Counted from the first letter of the stretch, positions 16,590 to 26,497 are shown. The stretch: DNA of 64,000 bases from Asticcacaulis sp. EMRT-3 (GCF_030027245.1 NZ_JASERT010000001.1:2162501-2226500); one strand, 5' to 3'. Program-made: numbers and translations. The notes: generated from the letters alone by a model not told the origin.

Positions 16590-19475
16590 TTAGAAGCTCA
16601 TGCCCACGCCGACCGTGATGGTGCGGCCAAAGGCGCTGTAGCCGGAATCGACGCCGCTGCCCGTGCCGGTGGCGCCCGCCGACCAGATGGCGTTTTCATC
16701 GCCATTAAGGAAGGTTCTGACAATCGTATTGGTCAGGTTCTTGCCTTCTATATAGACCTTGATGCGCGGGGTAACGGCATAGGAGGCGGTGGCGTTCAGC
16801 CAGCTCGTCGCCTTGGAAATGGCGGGCCAGCCATCCACTTCGGTATAGGTGGACTGGGTGAAGGAACCGGCATAATCCCATGATACGCTGGCCAGGATCG
16901 GGCCGTGTTCATAAAAGACATTGGCCGAGAAGGTGGTGGGCGATACGCCCGCTTCCGGCCCTGCCGACTGGCCGTCGATCACCGTCTTGCTCCAGGTATG
17001 GGTATATTCGGCGTGGACGCCAAAGCCATTATCAAGAATGTGCTGCCAGCTCAGTTCGATGCCGTAAATATCGGCCTTGTCGCCATTGACCGGCTGATTG
17101 ATGCTGAATGGCAGGGCCGTGCAGGGGTCGCCGTTAAAGCAGCCGACCGCGCCAATATCGACATTATTGGTCTGGGCGGTGGTAATATCGTCGCGCAGGC
17201 GCTTGTCGAACAAGGCCACCGACAACAGATCGCGCGGCTGGTAATACCATTCCAGCGAGGCGTCGAACTGGTCGGCCTTGATCGGACGCAGATCGGCATT
17301 GCCGTCATAATAGAGGATATATTCCTGATTGATGGCGTTGTTGGTCGAGGTCGGCACAAGCTGGTTGAGATTGGGGCGCGACATGACCTCGGCGGCGCCT
17401 AAGCGCAGTTGCAGGTCGGGGCGGATATGGTAGATCAGGTTCAGCGACGGCAGGGCCAGGGTGTAATGGCCCTTGGCATTGACCGGGGTGATGTCGGAAT
17501 ATTGCACCACGCCCGGATTGGTCGGGTTGGACGTGTCCGCCACGGTCACCGACAGGATCTCATTGGTGGCGGTTGTGGCGTGCGTCCGGGTCGACACCAT
17601 GCGCAGGCCCAGATTGCCGTCCCATTTCCCGATGCTGAAACTGCCTTCAATAAAGGCGGCGAAGGTCTTTTCATTCACATCGTAGGAATTGGTCGGATTA
17701 TATTGCGGCGCGGTCAGGCTGAAATCATAGACGCCCTCGCCGCTCGTATAGTTGGGCGTACCGTCGAGATTTTTCAGTCCTGCCAGCAGGGCATTGGCGT
17801 TGAGCAGCGCCATCGTCATCGGGAACTTGCCGCCCGCCCCTTCCATGAAGTGCGGGAAGTTGAAGGTGGAGATGACATCAGCTCCCATTGTGGCGAAGGT
17901 GATCGGCCCCGGCTGACCATCCAGCGTATTATAGAGTGAGCCATACTGGTTCGAGCCGTTGTTCCAGTCATTGCTGATATCGCGGCGCGACTTGGAGCGG
18001 TCGGTATAGTTGACGCCGAAGGTCACCTTTTGCAGCCAGCCCGTATCCTGATGCCAGGTGCCATTGAGCTTCAGGCCGGTAATCTTGTCCTGAATCGAAA
18101 AACCACTCAGGCCGACATAGTGGGTGCTCCACAGGCTCTGGTCATTGAGCTGGCCCGAAGCCAGGGCTGTGGCGTAATCGACGCCGCCCGGCAGGGTGAT
18201 CGTCATGTCCGGCAACCCGCCCGGATTGGCGGTCATGGTGATCGTGTCCTGATTATAGGGGGTGGGCGACACAAGGCCTGCGGTGACGAAGGTGTCGGTG
18301 CCGCCTTCGGGACGGTCGGCCTTCGAATAATAGGCGTCGCCGTCAAACGTCAGGTGATCATTGACATTCCAGCTTCCGTTCACGCCGAACAGCGAGGTAT
18401 CGACGATGCGGTTGACGGTCTGGTTCACGACTTCCGGCGTGAAATTGGTGCCGGTAAACGAGGTGATCAACCCGTTATTGACGGTGACATGGCTCCATTC
18501 GGGATTGCCATTCGCATCATAGGTGAAATCGGGATAGAAGGAGTGGTTATAGGCCACCTGCGGATCGCGCAGGCGCGTAAACATCAGGTCAGCGACGATA
18601 TGGATGTCGTCGGACGGCCGCCATTCCAGCGTGCCGGTCAGCGCCGTGCGTTTTTTCTCGTCAACGATGGAGCCATACGAGATGCAGCATTCGGCCACCA
18701 CGGCATTGTTGGAATTAAGCGGCCAGACACCGGGACTGGCCGGGTCATAGGTATTGTAGTTGAGCGAGTCGCTGCGCGTCTTGGTGTCGGAATAGACGGC
18801 GCCCAGCAGGAAGCCGAAATGGCCGCCATCCGTGGTGTCGCTGATAAAGCCGGAAACCTTGTCGCCATAATATTCCGACATGTCATTATAGCTGCCTTCG
18901 GCGCGCAGGGCGGCGTGGAAGCCTTTGTGATCAAAGGGGCGCGCCGAGCGCAGATTGACCGTGCCGCCGATACTGCCTTCCATCGCCGAAGCCTGTGGCG
19001 ATTTCAAAACGTCAGCGCCGGAAATAATATCCGACGGCAGGATGTCGAAGGCGAAGTCGCGGCCATCATCATCGGTGGCCAGGATGCGGTCGTTCAGGGT
19101 GACGATATTATATTGAGAGCCTAAGCCGCGCACGCTGACATATTGCCCTTCGCCGCCCGTCGTGCGGTTGATGGTGATGCCGGTAATATGGCTTAAGGAA
19201 TCGGCGACATCATTATCGGGAAAGCGCCCCAGCTCGGTGGCATTGATCGAATCGGTAATGACGCTGGCGTCGCGTTTGATATGCAGCGACTTGGCCAGAC
19301 TGCCACGCATCCCGACCACCACCACCTCGGTTGTGTCAGAAGCGGAGGTTGGCGCAGCGGGGGCTGGCGAAGCGGCGGGGGCGCTGTCCTGCGCCGCGGC
19401 CAGGGCCGGATACGCCACAGCGACCAGAGCGACACCGCCCATGAGCGCATTTACGAGGTTTTTCTTTACACGCAT
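16590..19475 (-). CDS. TonB-dependent receptor
   Basis: 961 residues. Signal peptide (about 1–27), TTEVVVVGMRGSLAKSLHIK as TonB-box and linker region, plug with LGRFPDNDVADSLSHITGITINR and VSVRGLGSQYNIVTLNDR, then a 22-strand barrel ending AFGRTITVGVGMSF with terminal Phe. Upstream on its strand lie TTTCGTT-type boxes shared with the aga genes, so it is probably the outer-membrane importer for the sugar degraded by the 19756–28118 locus. An intrinsic terminator follows. Confidence 0.92.
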   Translation of the reverse strand: MRVKKNLVNALMGGVALVAVAYPALAAAQDSAPAASPAPAAPTSASDTTEVVVVGMRGSLAKSLHIKRDASVITDSINATELGRFPDNDVADSLSHITGITINRTTGGEGQYVSVRGLGSQYNIVTLNDRILATDDDGRDFAFDILPSDIISGADVLKSPQASAMEGSIGGTVNLRSARPFDHKGFHAALRAEGSYNDMSEYYGDKVSGFISDTTDGGHFGFLLGAVYSDTKTRSDSLNYNTYDPASPGVWPLNSNNAVVAECCISYGSIVDEKKRTALTGTLEWRPSDDIHIVADLMFTRLRDPQVAYNHSFYPDFTYDANGNPEWSHVTVNNGLITSFTGTNFTPEVVNQTVNRIVDTSLFGVNGSWNVNDHLTFDGDAYYSKADRPEGGTDTFVTAGLVSPTPYNQDTITMTANPGGLPDMTITLPGGVDYATALASGQLNDQSLWSTHYVGLSGFSIQDKITGLKLNGTWHQDTGWLQKVTFGVNYTDRSKSRRDISNDWNNGSNQYGSLYNTLDGQPGPITFATMGADVISTFNFPHFMEGAGGKFPMTMALLNANALLAGLKNLDGTPNYTSGEGVYDFSLTAPQYNPTNSYDVNEKTFAAFIEGSFSIGKWDGNLGLRMVSTRTHATTATNEILSVTVADTSNPTNPGVVQYSDITPVNAKGHYTLALPSLNLIYHIRPDLQLRLGAAEVMSRPNLNQLVPTSTNNAINQEYILYYDGNADLRPIKADQFDASLEWYYQPRDLLSVALFDKRLRDDITTAQTNNVDIGAVGCFNGDPCTALPFSINQPVNGDKADIYGIELSWQHILDNGFGVHAEYTHTWSKTVIDGQSAGPEAGVSPTTFSANVFYEHGPILASVSWDYAGSFTQSTYTEVDGWPAISKATSWLNATASYAVTPRIKVYIEGKNLTNTIVRTFLNGDENAIWSAGATGTGSGVDSGYSAFGRTITVGVGMSF

Positions 19476-19520
19476 CGTTTCGCCTCCATCATGCGGCCTA
19501 CCGGAAAGGCAGTGCCAATC

Positions 19521-19622
19521 TTTCGTTATCTTTCGTTACGCACCACTTCCTCGCTGTCAACAGATAAAAACCGCAATTAGGCCATCTATTTTCGACATCG
19601 CAACGAAATGAAACAAATATGT
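19521..19622. promoter_or_regulatory. DeoR/AgaR-type operator candidates between TonB receptor and deoR gene
   Basis: TTTCGTTATC is followed directly by TTTCGTTACG (19521–19540). A second site reads on the minus strand as TTTGTTTCATTTCGTTGCG (about 19599–19622). Both resemble the AT-rich boxes at 20771 and 23940. They lie in the divergent promoter region between the receptor (start 19475) and the regulator (start 19756). The rest of this 280-bp gap shows nothing else. Confidence 0.55.
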
Positions 19623-19755
19623 CACGTTTTTTCATTCTGTCCGGCGGTTTTGACCAGGCAAAGCACATCCGCATTGAAATTTGGGCGTCATTTAGGGATA
19701 ACGGACGAGATAACGACTCACAAAGCGCCTGTGTGCGCAGCCGAAAGACCGACAC

Positions 19756-20544
19756 ATGACCGCAGCGACACGGGTTACGCGCGACACCAGCGAACGCCGC
19801 CGCCAGATTACCCATATGATCAAATCGCGTGGCAGCGTGCAGGTTGCGTCCTTGTCGGATGTGTTCGGCGTGTCGATGCAGACCATCCGCAAGGATCTGC
19901 ACTTCCTTGAAATGCATGGGGTTGCGGCGCGCGCCTATGGCGGGGCCATCGCTGCCGAAGTGGTCAATATTTCTGAGCCGCCGATTGAGGCCAAGCGCGT
20001 CACCCATACGGAAGAAAAGGAACGCATCGGTCGGCTGGCCGCCGCCCTGGTGCAGCCGGGCGACTCGATCATGCTCGATTCCGGCACGACCGCCATGCAG
20101 ATTGCGCGCTTCCTGCCCGATGATGACGGCATCACCGTCGTCACCAATGATTTCGACGTGCTGGGTGCGCTCAGCCAGAAGCGCAACCTGAAGATCGTCA
20201 TGCTGGGCGGCGAACTGCGCCGCAAGAACATGGCCTTTTACGGCGCGCAAACCCTGGCTGCGCTTGATGATCTGCTGCTCGACAAGCTGTTTCTCGGCGT
20301 CGATGGCTTTGATGTTGAGCGCGGCATCACCACCCATTTCGAACCCGAAGCGCAACTGAACCGCAAGATGGTGGAGACGGCGCGGCGCATTATCGCGGTG
20401 ACGGACTCATCGAAATTCGGCAAGGTCTGCCTGCACCGCATCATCGACATCAGCGAAATCGATGACCTGATCACCGATTCCGATGCGCCCGACTATATTC
20501 GCCAGCCCGAAGCCCATCTCGGTTTCCGCGTCCATCTGGCTTAG
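19756..20544 (+). CDS. DeoR/GlpR family transcriptional regulator (AgaR-like)
   Basis: 262 residues. N-terminal DeoR helix-turn-helix (about 10–65) with RRRQITHMIKSRGSVQVASL and the QTIRKDLHFLE recognition helix. The C-terminal DeoR sensor domain (about 80–235) is an ISOCOT-fold sugar-phosphate binding domain with DSGTTAMQIARFL and TNDFDVLGAL. It is divergent from a TonB receptor and precedes the glycosidase, AgaZ, AgaS and kinase genes. Similar AT-rich boxes in front of these genes suggest it is their repressor, induced by an amino-sugar or tagatose phosphate. Specificity is inferred from context only. Confidence 0.88.
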   Translation: MTAATRVTRDTSERRRQITHMIKSRGSVQVASLSDVFGVSMQTIRKDLHFLEMHGVAARAYGGAIAAEVVNISEPPIEAKRVTHTEEKERIGRLAAALVQPGDSIMLDSGTTAMQIARFLPDDDGITVVTNDFDVLGALSQKRNLKIVMLGGELRRKNMAFYGAQTLAALDDLLLDKLFLGVDGFDVERGITTHFEPEAQLNRKMVETARRIIAVTDSSKFGKVCLHRIIDISEIDDLITDSDAPDYIRQPEAHLGFRVHLA

Positions 20545-20582
20545 AACGGCGTAACCTTTAAAGCTTGCGTTGAAGAAAGTAA

Positions 20583-20717
20583 CCCCTCCGTCTCGACGCG
20601 CTTCGCTGGCTCGACACCTCCCCATGAATGGGGAGGAGGGATGTGCCGTCTGCCTCCCTCCTCCCTATCGAGCAAAGCGAAGATGGGGAGGTGGCGGCGA
20701 AGCCGTCGGAGGGGTCG
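20583..20717. repeat. palindromic intergenic repeat
   Basis: CCCCTCCG at the left end and CGGAGGGG at the right end enclose two inverted modules (ACCTCCCCATGAATGGGGAG and the CTATCGAGCAAAGCG/GATGGGGAGGT block). A REP-like element type common in Caulobacterales; different sequence from the AGAGC-ended family. It fills most of the 334-bp gap between the regulator and the glycosidase gene. Confidence 0.7.
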
Positions 20718-20770
20718 TTTTGAATCTTGCCCATATCTCAAACGACAGACCACTGCGCCGAAACTTTTTC

Positions 20771-20796
20771 TTTCGTTTTGTTATCTTTTTGTTGCG
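20771..20796. promoter_or_regulatory. AgaR-type operator upstream of GH36-like gene
   Basis: AT-rich box beginning TTTCGTTTTG and ending TTTTTGTTGCG, in strongly GC-rich surroundings. It aligns with the box at 23940–23964 (same ends, one base shorter). It resembles the TTTCRTTT-type operator described for enterobacterial AgaR. Located about 85 bp before the glycosidase start. Confidence 0.6.
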
Positions 20797-20878
20797 TTAG
20801 GCAAAAATTCCGTGCAGCATCGCAAGCAACGATGTCACGCCGCACCCGAAGCGGCCCCGCGCCGGAGCCTGCGAAACC

Positions 20879-22993
20879 ATGACCGCACACGCACCTATTC
20901 GCCGCCGCACCCTGTTGTCGCTGCTGGGCGGGGCCGCCCTGACACCGATGCTGATGCCGGAAATGGCGTTTGCCAGACAAAAGGCTGCCCTGCCCGTCGC
21001 CGCCGCGTCTGACAGCGCCATCAACATTGCCTTCGACGCCCGCCTCTATAGCCGCGTATCGATCCGGCAGGACGGCGCATGGCTGCAACTCAGCGATTTT
21101 GCGCCGAGCGATTATGTTAGCCTGAAAAGCGTCGATAAAGCGGGTAAAGCGCCCGCCGTTCGCATCGATACCTTTCATTTCGTCAGCCGCAAAAACGAAG
21201 CGGTCAGCGACATTCACGGCGCGGGCCAGCGCTTCACGATCACCGGACGCTCTCCCGAAGGACTGGAAAAAACGGTCAGCCTGACCTTTTATGACCGCTA
21301 TCCGGGCTTTGTCCTCCAGCAGGTCAGCTATCGCAATGCGGGCGCGAAAACGCTCGACATCGCAAGCTGGGCCAATGGCGCCCACACGCTGAAAGACGGC
21401 GAACACGGCTTCTGGTCGTGGTCGGGTTCATCGCACGAAGACCGCCGCGACTGGGTGCAACCGGTCAAGTCCGGCTTCGACCAGCCCAATTTCATGGGCA
21501 TGAACGCCTCGGATTACGGCAGCGGCACGCCGGTCGTCGATGTGTGGCGACCCGATGCGGGGCTGGCGGTCGGCCATGTCGAGCCCGTGCCGAAACTGGT
21601 GTCTCTGCCGCTGGTCGCCATGCGGGCGGGCGCCGCCATCGCCGTCAATATGGAGCATGTCGTCACGCTCAAACCGGGCGACAGCTTTGCGACGCTCGAC
21701 ACCTTCGTTACGGTGCATCGCGGCGACTATTTTGTGACGCTCGACACCTATCGCCAGATCATGTCGGAGCGCGGACTGGCCTCGCCCGTCACGCCCGCCG
21801 CCTCCTATGAGGGCATCTGGTGCGCCTGGGGCTATGACCGCGTCGGCACGCCCGAAGAGGTGGAGGGCACGCTGGCCAAGGCCGCCGATCTTGGCCTGAC
21901 CTGGGTCGTGCTCGATGATGGCTGGCAGACCTCGGAAGGCGACTGGTATCTCAATCCGAAGAAGTTTCCGCGCGGCGATGCCGACATGCGCGCCTTCACG
22001 GCGAAAATAAAGGCGGCGGGCATGAAGCCCCGGCTGTGGATCACGCCCTTGGCCGTCGAACCGGGCACCGACCTTTTGCACGATCACAGCGACATGCTGC
22101 TGCTTGATCAGAACGGCGCGCCGCAACTGATTTCATGGTGGAACTCCTTTTACCTGTGTCCGGCCTATCAGCCGACCATCGACTATACCGAGGCCCTGTT
22201 CACCAAGATCTTCAGGGACTGGGGCTATGACGGCGTCAAGATCGACGGCCAGCACCTGAATGGCGTCGCACCCTGCTATAATCCCTTGCACAATCACGCT
22301 TACCCGGAAGAATCGGTCGAAAAGCTGCAAACCTTCTGGCAATGCGTTTACGATACGGCGCAGGCCGTCCATCCTGAGGCCGTGGTCGAGCTTTGCCCAT
22401 GCGGCGACTGCTATTCCTATTTCAACTTCCCCTATATCAACAATGCCCCGGCCTCCGACCCGACCTCATCGTGGCAGGTGCGCCTGAAAGGCAAGTCGCT
22501 GAAGGCGCTGATGGGGCCTTCAGCACCGTTTTCCGGTGACCATGTTGAGCTGTCGGATGGCGGCGATGATTTTGCCTCGACGGTCGGCATCGGCGGGATT
22601 GTTTCGACCAAGTTCACCTGGCCGCACGAGGGCCGCGCGCCCGGATCCAACTTCCTGCTGACGCCGGAAAAAGAGGTTTTGTGGCGCAAATGGATCGCCA
22701 TCTATAATGAAAAGCGGCTGGCGCAGGGCATTTATCGCGGCGAGCTGTACGACATCGGTTTCGACAAGCCCGAAGCCCATGTCGTCGAAAAAGACGGGCG
22801 GCTATACTATGCTTTTTACGCCGAAAACTGGCGCGGGCCGGTGGAATTCCGGGGCCTGAAGGGCGCTTACCGCTTGCGCGACTATTTCAATGACCGCGAT
22901 CTGGGCAACGTGTCGGAGACTAGCCCGCACCTCGATCTCGCCTTTGAGCGTTTCCTTGTTATCGAAGCCATTCCTGCCGGGGCTACAGCATGA
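20879..22993 (+). CDS. GH36-like alpha-galactosidase/alpha-N-acetylgalactosaminidase
   Basis: 704 residues. A twin-arginine type signal (RRRTLLSLLGGAAL) suggests export of a folded enzyme. An N-terminal beta-sandwich (to about 290) precedes a clan GH-D barrel, with WVVLDDGWQTSEGDW, LWITPLAVEPGTD and the nucleophile Asp in YDGVKIDGQHLNG; a C-terminal beta domain follows. GH36 members hydrolyse alpha-galactosides or alpha-GalNAc. The following amino-sugar catabolic genes favour GalNAc, but this is inference. Its stop overlaps the transporter start by 4 bp. Confidence 0.87.
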   Translation: MTAHAPIRRRTLLSLLGGAALTPMLMPEMAFARQKAALPVAAASDSAINIAFDARLYSRVSIRQDGAWLQLSDFAPSDYVSLKSVDKAGKAPAVRIDTFHFVSRKNEAVSDIHGAGQRFTITGRSPEGLEKTVSLTFYDRYPGFVLQQVSYRNAGAKTLDIASWANGAHTLKDGEHGFWSWSGSSHEDRRDWVQPVKSGFDQPNFMGMNASDYGSGTPVVDVWRPDAGLAVGHVEPVPKLVSLPLVAMRAGAAIAVNMEHVVTLKPGDSFATLDTFVTVHRGDYFVTLDTYRQIMSERGLASPVTPAASYEGIWCAWGYDRVGTPEEVEGTLAKAADLGLTWVVLDDGWQTSEGDWYLNPKKFPRGDADMRAFTAKIKAAGMKPRLWITPLAVEPGTDLLHDHSDMLLLDQNGAPQLISWWNSFYLCPAYQPTIDYTEALFTKIFRDWGYDGVKIDGQHLNGVAPCYNPLHNHAYPEESVEKLQTFWQCVYDTAQAVHPEAVVELCPCGDCYSYFNFPYINNAPASDPTSSWQVRLKGKSLKALMGPSAPFSGDHVELSDGGDDFASTVGIGGIVSTKFTWPHEGRAPGSNFLLTPEKEVLWRKWIAIYNEKRLAQGIYRGELYDIGFDKPEAHVVEKDGRLYYAFYAENWRGPVEFRGLKGAYRLRDYFNDRDLGNVSETSPHLDLAFERFLVIEAIPAGATA

Positions 22994-23910
22994 CCGATCC
23001 CGTAATCACCGCCGTGCCGCCCGCCGATGCGACACCCGAAACCGGTGGCCGCCGCTGGCTGTGGTTTGCCCTCGCCACGGTCGTTTTATGGGGCGTCTGG
23101 GGCGCCTTTGCCGGGATTTCGGCGCAGCGCAGCTTTCCCGAAACCCTGACCTACTGCGTCTGGGCCGTCACCATGATCGTGCCCGCCGTCATCGTCATGC
23201 AGCGTGAGCGCTGGAAGCTCGACATCCACCCCAAGGCCATCGCCTATGGTCTGGCCATCGGGCTTCTGGGGGCGGGCGGGCAGATGGTGCTGTTCTATGC
23301 CGTCTCGACCGGCCCGGCCTATCTGATCTTTCCGGTGATTTCCTTGTCACCGCTGATCACCATCGTCATGTCTTTCCTTATCTTGCGCGAACGCACCAAT
23401 TGGCTGGGCGCGCTCGGCGTGGTGCTGGCCCTGCTTGCCCTGCCGATGTTCGATTACGATCCGGGCGGCACAGCGGTCGTGCATGGGGTGGGCTGGTTCG
23501 TGCTGGCCCTGATCGTCATGCTGTGCTGGGGCATACAGGCCTATTTTATGAAGAGCGCCAATAATGTGATGAGCGCCGAAAGCATCTTCTTTTACATGAT
23601 GATTTCGGGTCTGGTGCTGATCCCGGCGGCCCTGCTGATGACCAATTTTTCCCGTCCGATCAACTGGGGATGGGACGGGCCGTGGCTGGCCGCCACCATC
23701 CAGATGCTCAATGCCGTGGGCGCGCTCCTGCTGGTCTATGCCTTTCGTTACGGCAAGGCGATTGTGGTCGCCCCTTTGAGCAATGCAGGCGGCCCGCTGA
23801 TCACCGCCATCCTGTCGCTGCTGCTCGAAGGCATTGTGCCGGGGGCCTTGAAGGCCGTCGGGCTGGTACTGGCGCTGTTGGCGTCGATCTTTCTGGCCCT
23901 GGCACCCTAA
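22990..23910 (+). CDS. DMT-superfamily (EamA-like) transporter
   Basis: 306 residues with about ten hydrophobic helices arranged as two EamA-like halves (WLWFALATVVLWGVWGAFAG at the start, YGKAIVVAPLSNAGGPLITA in the second half). Translationally coupled to the GH36-like gene (ATGA overlap), so it probably takes up the sugar released in the periplasm. No fucose- or galactose-type permease lies in this sub-cluster, which makes it a candidate sugar or amino-sugar permease. The substrate is not determined. Confidence 0.82.
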   Translation: MTDPVITAVPPADATPETGGRRWLWFALATVVLWGVWGAFAGISAQRSFPETLTYCVWAVTMIVPAVIVMQRERWKLDIHPKAIAYGLAIGLLGAGGQMVLFYAVSTGPAYLIFPVISLSPLITIVMSFLILRERTNWLGALGVVLALLALPMFDYDPGGTAVVHGVGWFVLALIVMLCWGIQAYFMKSANNVMSAESIFFYMMISGLVLIPAALLMTNFSRPINWGWDGPWLAATIQMLNAVGALLLVYAFRYGKAIVVAPLSNAGGPLITAILSLLLEGIVPGALKAVGLVLALLASIFLALAP

Positions 23911-23939
23911 ATTTGACGCCCTAAACCGAAATTTATAAG

Positions 23940-23964
23940 TTTCGTTTTCATTGTTTTTGTTGCG
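23940..23964. promoter_or_regulatory. AgaR-type operator upstream of agaZ-agaS-kinase-HAD operon
   Basis: TTTCGTTTTCATTG followed by TTTTTGTTGCG. It shares both ends with the box at 20771. It lies about 58 bp upstream of the agaZ start, in the only sizeable gap of the operon. Confidence 0.6.
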
Positions 23965-24021
23965 TATCATTGCGGCGCGGGCTATGAAGGCCACAACATC
24001 ATCGTTTGAAAGGTTTCTGCC

Positions 24022-25317
24022 ATGAGAGCCATGCTCGATCTGGTGGCGCGCCATAAAGCCGGCGTACCCTGTGGCATCGTCTCCGTCTGCTCGGCCCATC
24101 CGCTCGTCGTCGAGGCATCCTTACGCCACGCCCTGACGCACGATGCGCCGATCGCCCTGATCGAAGCGACCTGCAATCAGGTCAATCAGGACGGCGGCTA
24201 TACCGGTATGCAGCCCGCCGATTTTCGTGATTTCGTCTTCGTCATCGCCGACCGGATCGGCCTGCCACGCGCGCGCATCCTGCTGGGCGGCGACCATCTG
24301 GGGCCGAACCCGTGGACACACCTGCCTTCCGCCGAGGCGATGGACAAGGCGGAGGTGATGGTGGCGGCCTATGTCAGGGCCGGTTTCCGCAAGATCCACG
24401 CCGACTGTTCGATGTCATGCGCCGATGATCCCGTGCCGCTGGCCGAAAAAACCATCGCCGAACGCGCCGCGCGCCTGATCGCTGTCTCCGAAGCGGTGTG
24501 GCGTGAAGCGGGCGGCGAGGCCCCCGTCTATGTCATCGGCACCGAAGTGCCCGTGCCCGGCGGCGCGTCCGAAGACCTGCCCGAACTGGAAGTGACATCG
24601 CCCGAAGCGGCGCTTACCACCATCCGCACCCATGAGCGCATCTTTCGTGAGCGCGGCCTGACCGCCGCCTGGCCGCGCGTCATCGCCGAGGTGGTGCAGC
24701 CCGGCGTCGAGTTCGACCACCATAAGGTCATCGACTATGATCGCGCGAAAGCGAAAGCCTTAAGCCGCGCTATCGAAACCCTGCCGACGATCCTCTATGA
24801 AGCCCATTCGACCGATTACCAGACACCGCAGCATTTGCGCGAACTGGTCGAGGACCATTTCGCCATATTGAAGGTCGGCCCCGGCGTCACCTTCGCGCTG
24901 CGTGAAGCCTTGTGGGCGCTTGACGCCATTGAGCGCGAATGGATCGCTGCGGATCGCTCCAATTTCCGCGACGTGGTGCTGGAACGGATGCGCGCCCTGC
25001 CGCACAACTGGTCGAAATATTATCACGGCGAAGGCCACGCCCTGGCTTTCGACCTGCAATATTCGCTGAGCGACCGCATCCGCTATTACTGGCCCGACGC
25101 TGAGATCATGGCCGCCCAGCAACAGATGTTTGACAACCTGACCGAAAACCCGCCGCCACTGGCCCTGATCAGCCAATATATGCCCGACGCCTATGCCGCC
25201 ATACGCGGTCAAGGTCTTGTCTGCACCCCCGCCCATCTGGTCATGGCCCATATCAGCGTCGTGCTGGATGGCTATTCTGCGGCAACCCAAGGTCAGGTGG
25301 AGATGCTCGATGCCTGA
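24022..25317 (+). CDS. agaZ: tagatose-bisphosphate aldolase-associated protein, GatZ/AgaZ family
   Basis: 431 residues, TIM-barrel GatZ/KbaZ family. Starts RAMLDLVARHKAGVPCGI with SVCSAHPLVVEASL, and contains LLGGDHLGPNPW and the GEGHALAFDLQYSLSDRIRY segment near the C-terminus. Traditionally described as a non-catalytic partner needed for class II tagatose-1,6-bisphosphate aldolase; a tagatose-6-phosphate kinase role has also been proposed in GalNAc pathways. No catalytic aldolase subunit (GatY/KbaY) is encoded nearby. It overlaps agaS by 8 bp. Confidence 0.88.
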   Translation: MRAMLDLVARHKAGVPCGIVSVCSAHPLVVEASLRHALTHDAPIALIEATCNQVNQDGGYTGMQPADFRDFVFVIADRIGLPRARILLGGDHLGPNPWTHLPSAEAMDKAEVMVAAYVRAGFRKIHADCSMSCADDPVPLAEKTIAERAARLIAVSEAVWREAGGEAPVYVIGTEVPVPGGASEDLPELEVTSPEAALTTIRTHERIFRERGLTAAWPRVIAEVVQPGVEFDHHKVIDYDRAKAKALSRAIETLPTILYEAHSTDYQTPQHLRELVEDHFAILKVGPGVTFALREALWALDAIEREWIAADRSNFRDVVLERMRALPHNWSKYYHGEGHALAFDLQYSLSDRIRYYWPDAEIMAAQQQMFDNLTENPPPLALISQYMPDAYAAIRGQGLVCTPAHLVMAHISVVLDGYSAATQGQVEMLDA

Positions 25318-26497
25318 TATGCCTTTTCCACATACCCACGCCGTGCCCGCCCTGCCCGGTTATGACGAAGCCTGGCTTTCGGCGCATGGCGGCTTCTGGA
25401 CGGCGCGCGAAATCGCCCAGCAGCCCGACCTGCTGCGCCGGACGCAAGACCTGCTCGGCGCGCAGCAGACCAAGATTGAGGCCTTTCTGGCCCCGCTTCT
25501 GGCGCGCCCTGACCTGCGTATCATCCTGACCGGAGCGGGCACCTCGGCCTTTATCGGCGACAGCCTGGCCCCCTGGCTGACGGCAAGGATGCAGCGTCCG
25601 GTCGAATCGATCGCAACCACCGATCTGGCCTGCGCGCCCGATCTCTATTTTGCCAAAGCCGCGCCGACGCTTCTGGTGTCGTTCGGGCGTTCGGGCAACA
25701 GCCCCGAAAGTCTGGCCGTGGTCGATCTGGCCGATCAGTGCGTCAGCGAAATCCATCACCTCGTCATCACCTGCAATGCGGACGGCGAGCTGGCGCGCTT
25801 CGCCGAAGGCCATGCGCGTGGCTTTGGCCTGCTCCTGCCCGAAGAAACGCATGACCGCAGCTTTGCCATGACGTCGAGCTTTAGCTGCATGACCTATGCG
25901 GCCCTGGCGATGTTCAGCGGCATCGACGCCATGCCGTCGCGCAACGCCGCTCTGTCCGCAGCCGTGGCTGAGGTGATCGAGACGCGCCTGCCGTTTTTGC
26001 AGCAGGTGGTGGCCGAGGATTACGACCGTGTCGTCTATCTCGGCAGCCATATCTTCAAGGGGCTGGCGCGCGAGGCGGGGCTGAAACTGCTCGAACTGAC
26101 CAATGGCGGCATCGCCACCCTGTTTGATTCGACGCTCGGTTTTCGCCACGGCCCGAAAACCTTCGTCACCGGGCGCACGCTCGTGATCATCTTCGTGTCG
26201 AACGACCCCTATACGCGGCAATATGACATCGATCTTCTCGATGAGCTGAGGCGCGATGGCGAGGCGGGGCGCGTCATTGCCGTCACCGCGCAAGACGGCC
26301 TTGAGGCCTATGATCATATCCGCATTCAGGGCATGGAAGAGGCGCAGGACATCGACCTGATCTTCCCCTATATTGCCGTGGCGCAGATCTTCGCCTTCCA
26401 GCAATCGCTGAAACGCGGCCTGACGCCCGACCAGCCCAATATCAAGGGCACGGTCAACCGCGTCGTGCAGGGCGTGCAGATTTATAAGCGGACGTAA
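25310..26497 (+). CDS. agaS: SIS-domain sugar isomerase/deaminase AgaS
   Basis: 395 residues with two SIS domains. The first holds LTGAGTSAFIGDSLAPWL and LLVSFGRSGNSPESLAVV, the second YLGSHIFKGLAREAGLKLLE and FRHGPKTFV. AgaS acts on galactosamine-6-phosphate (deamination/isomerisation to tagatose-6-phosphate) in GalNAc catabolism. I chose the ATG at 25310, which overlaps the agaZ end; the longer frame to 25193 lies inside agaZ. The next gene, a kinase, starts 2 bp after its stop. Confidence 0.9.
   Translation: MPDMPFPHTHAVPALPGYDEAWLSAHGGFWTAREIAQQPDLLRRTQDLLGAQQTKIEAFLAPLLARPDLRIILTGAGTSAFIGDSLAPWLTARMQRPVESIATTDLACAPDLYFAKAAPTLLVSFGRSGNSPESLAVVDLADQCVSEIHHLVITCNADGELARFAEGHARGFGLLLPEETHDRSFAMTSSFSCMTYAALAMFSGIDAMPSRNAALSAAVAEVIETRLPFLQQVVAEDYDRVVYLGSHIFKGLAREAGLKLLELTNGGIATLFDSTLGFRHGPKTFVTGRTLVIIFVSNDPYTRQYDIDLLDELRRDGEAGRVIAVTAQDGLEAYDHIRIQGMEEAQDIDLIFPYIAVAQIFAFQQSLKRGLTPDQPNIKGTVNRVVQGVQIYKRT

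Noticed and set aside
20570..21012. Plus-strand ORFs upstream of the GH36-like gene
   Set aside because: They run through the palindromic repeat and into the glycosidase gene in another frame.
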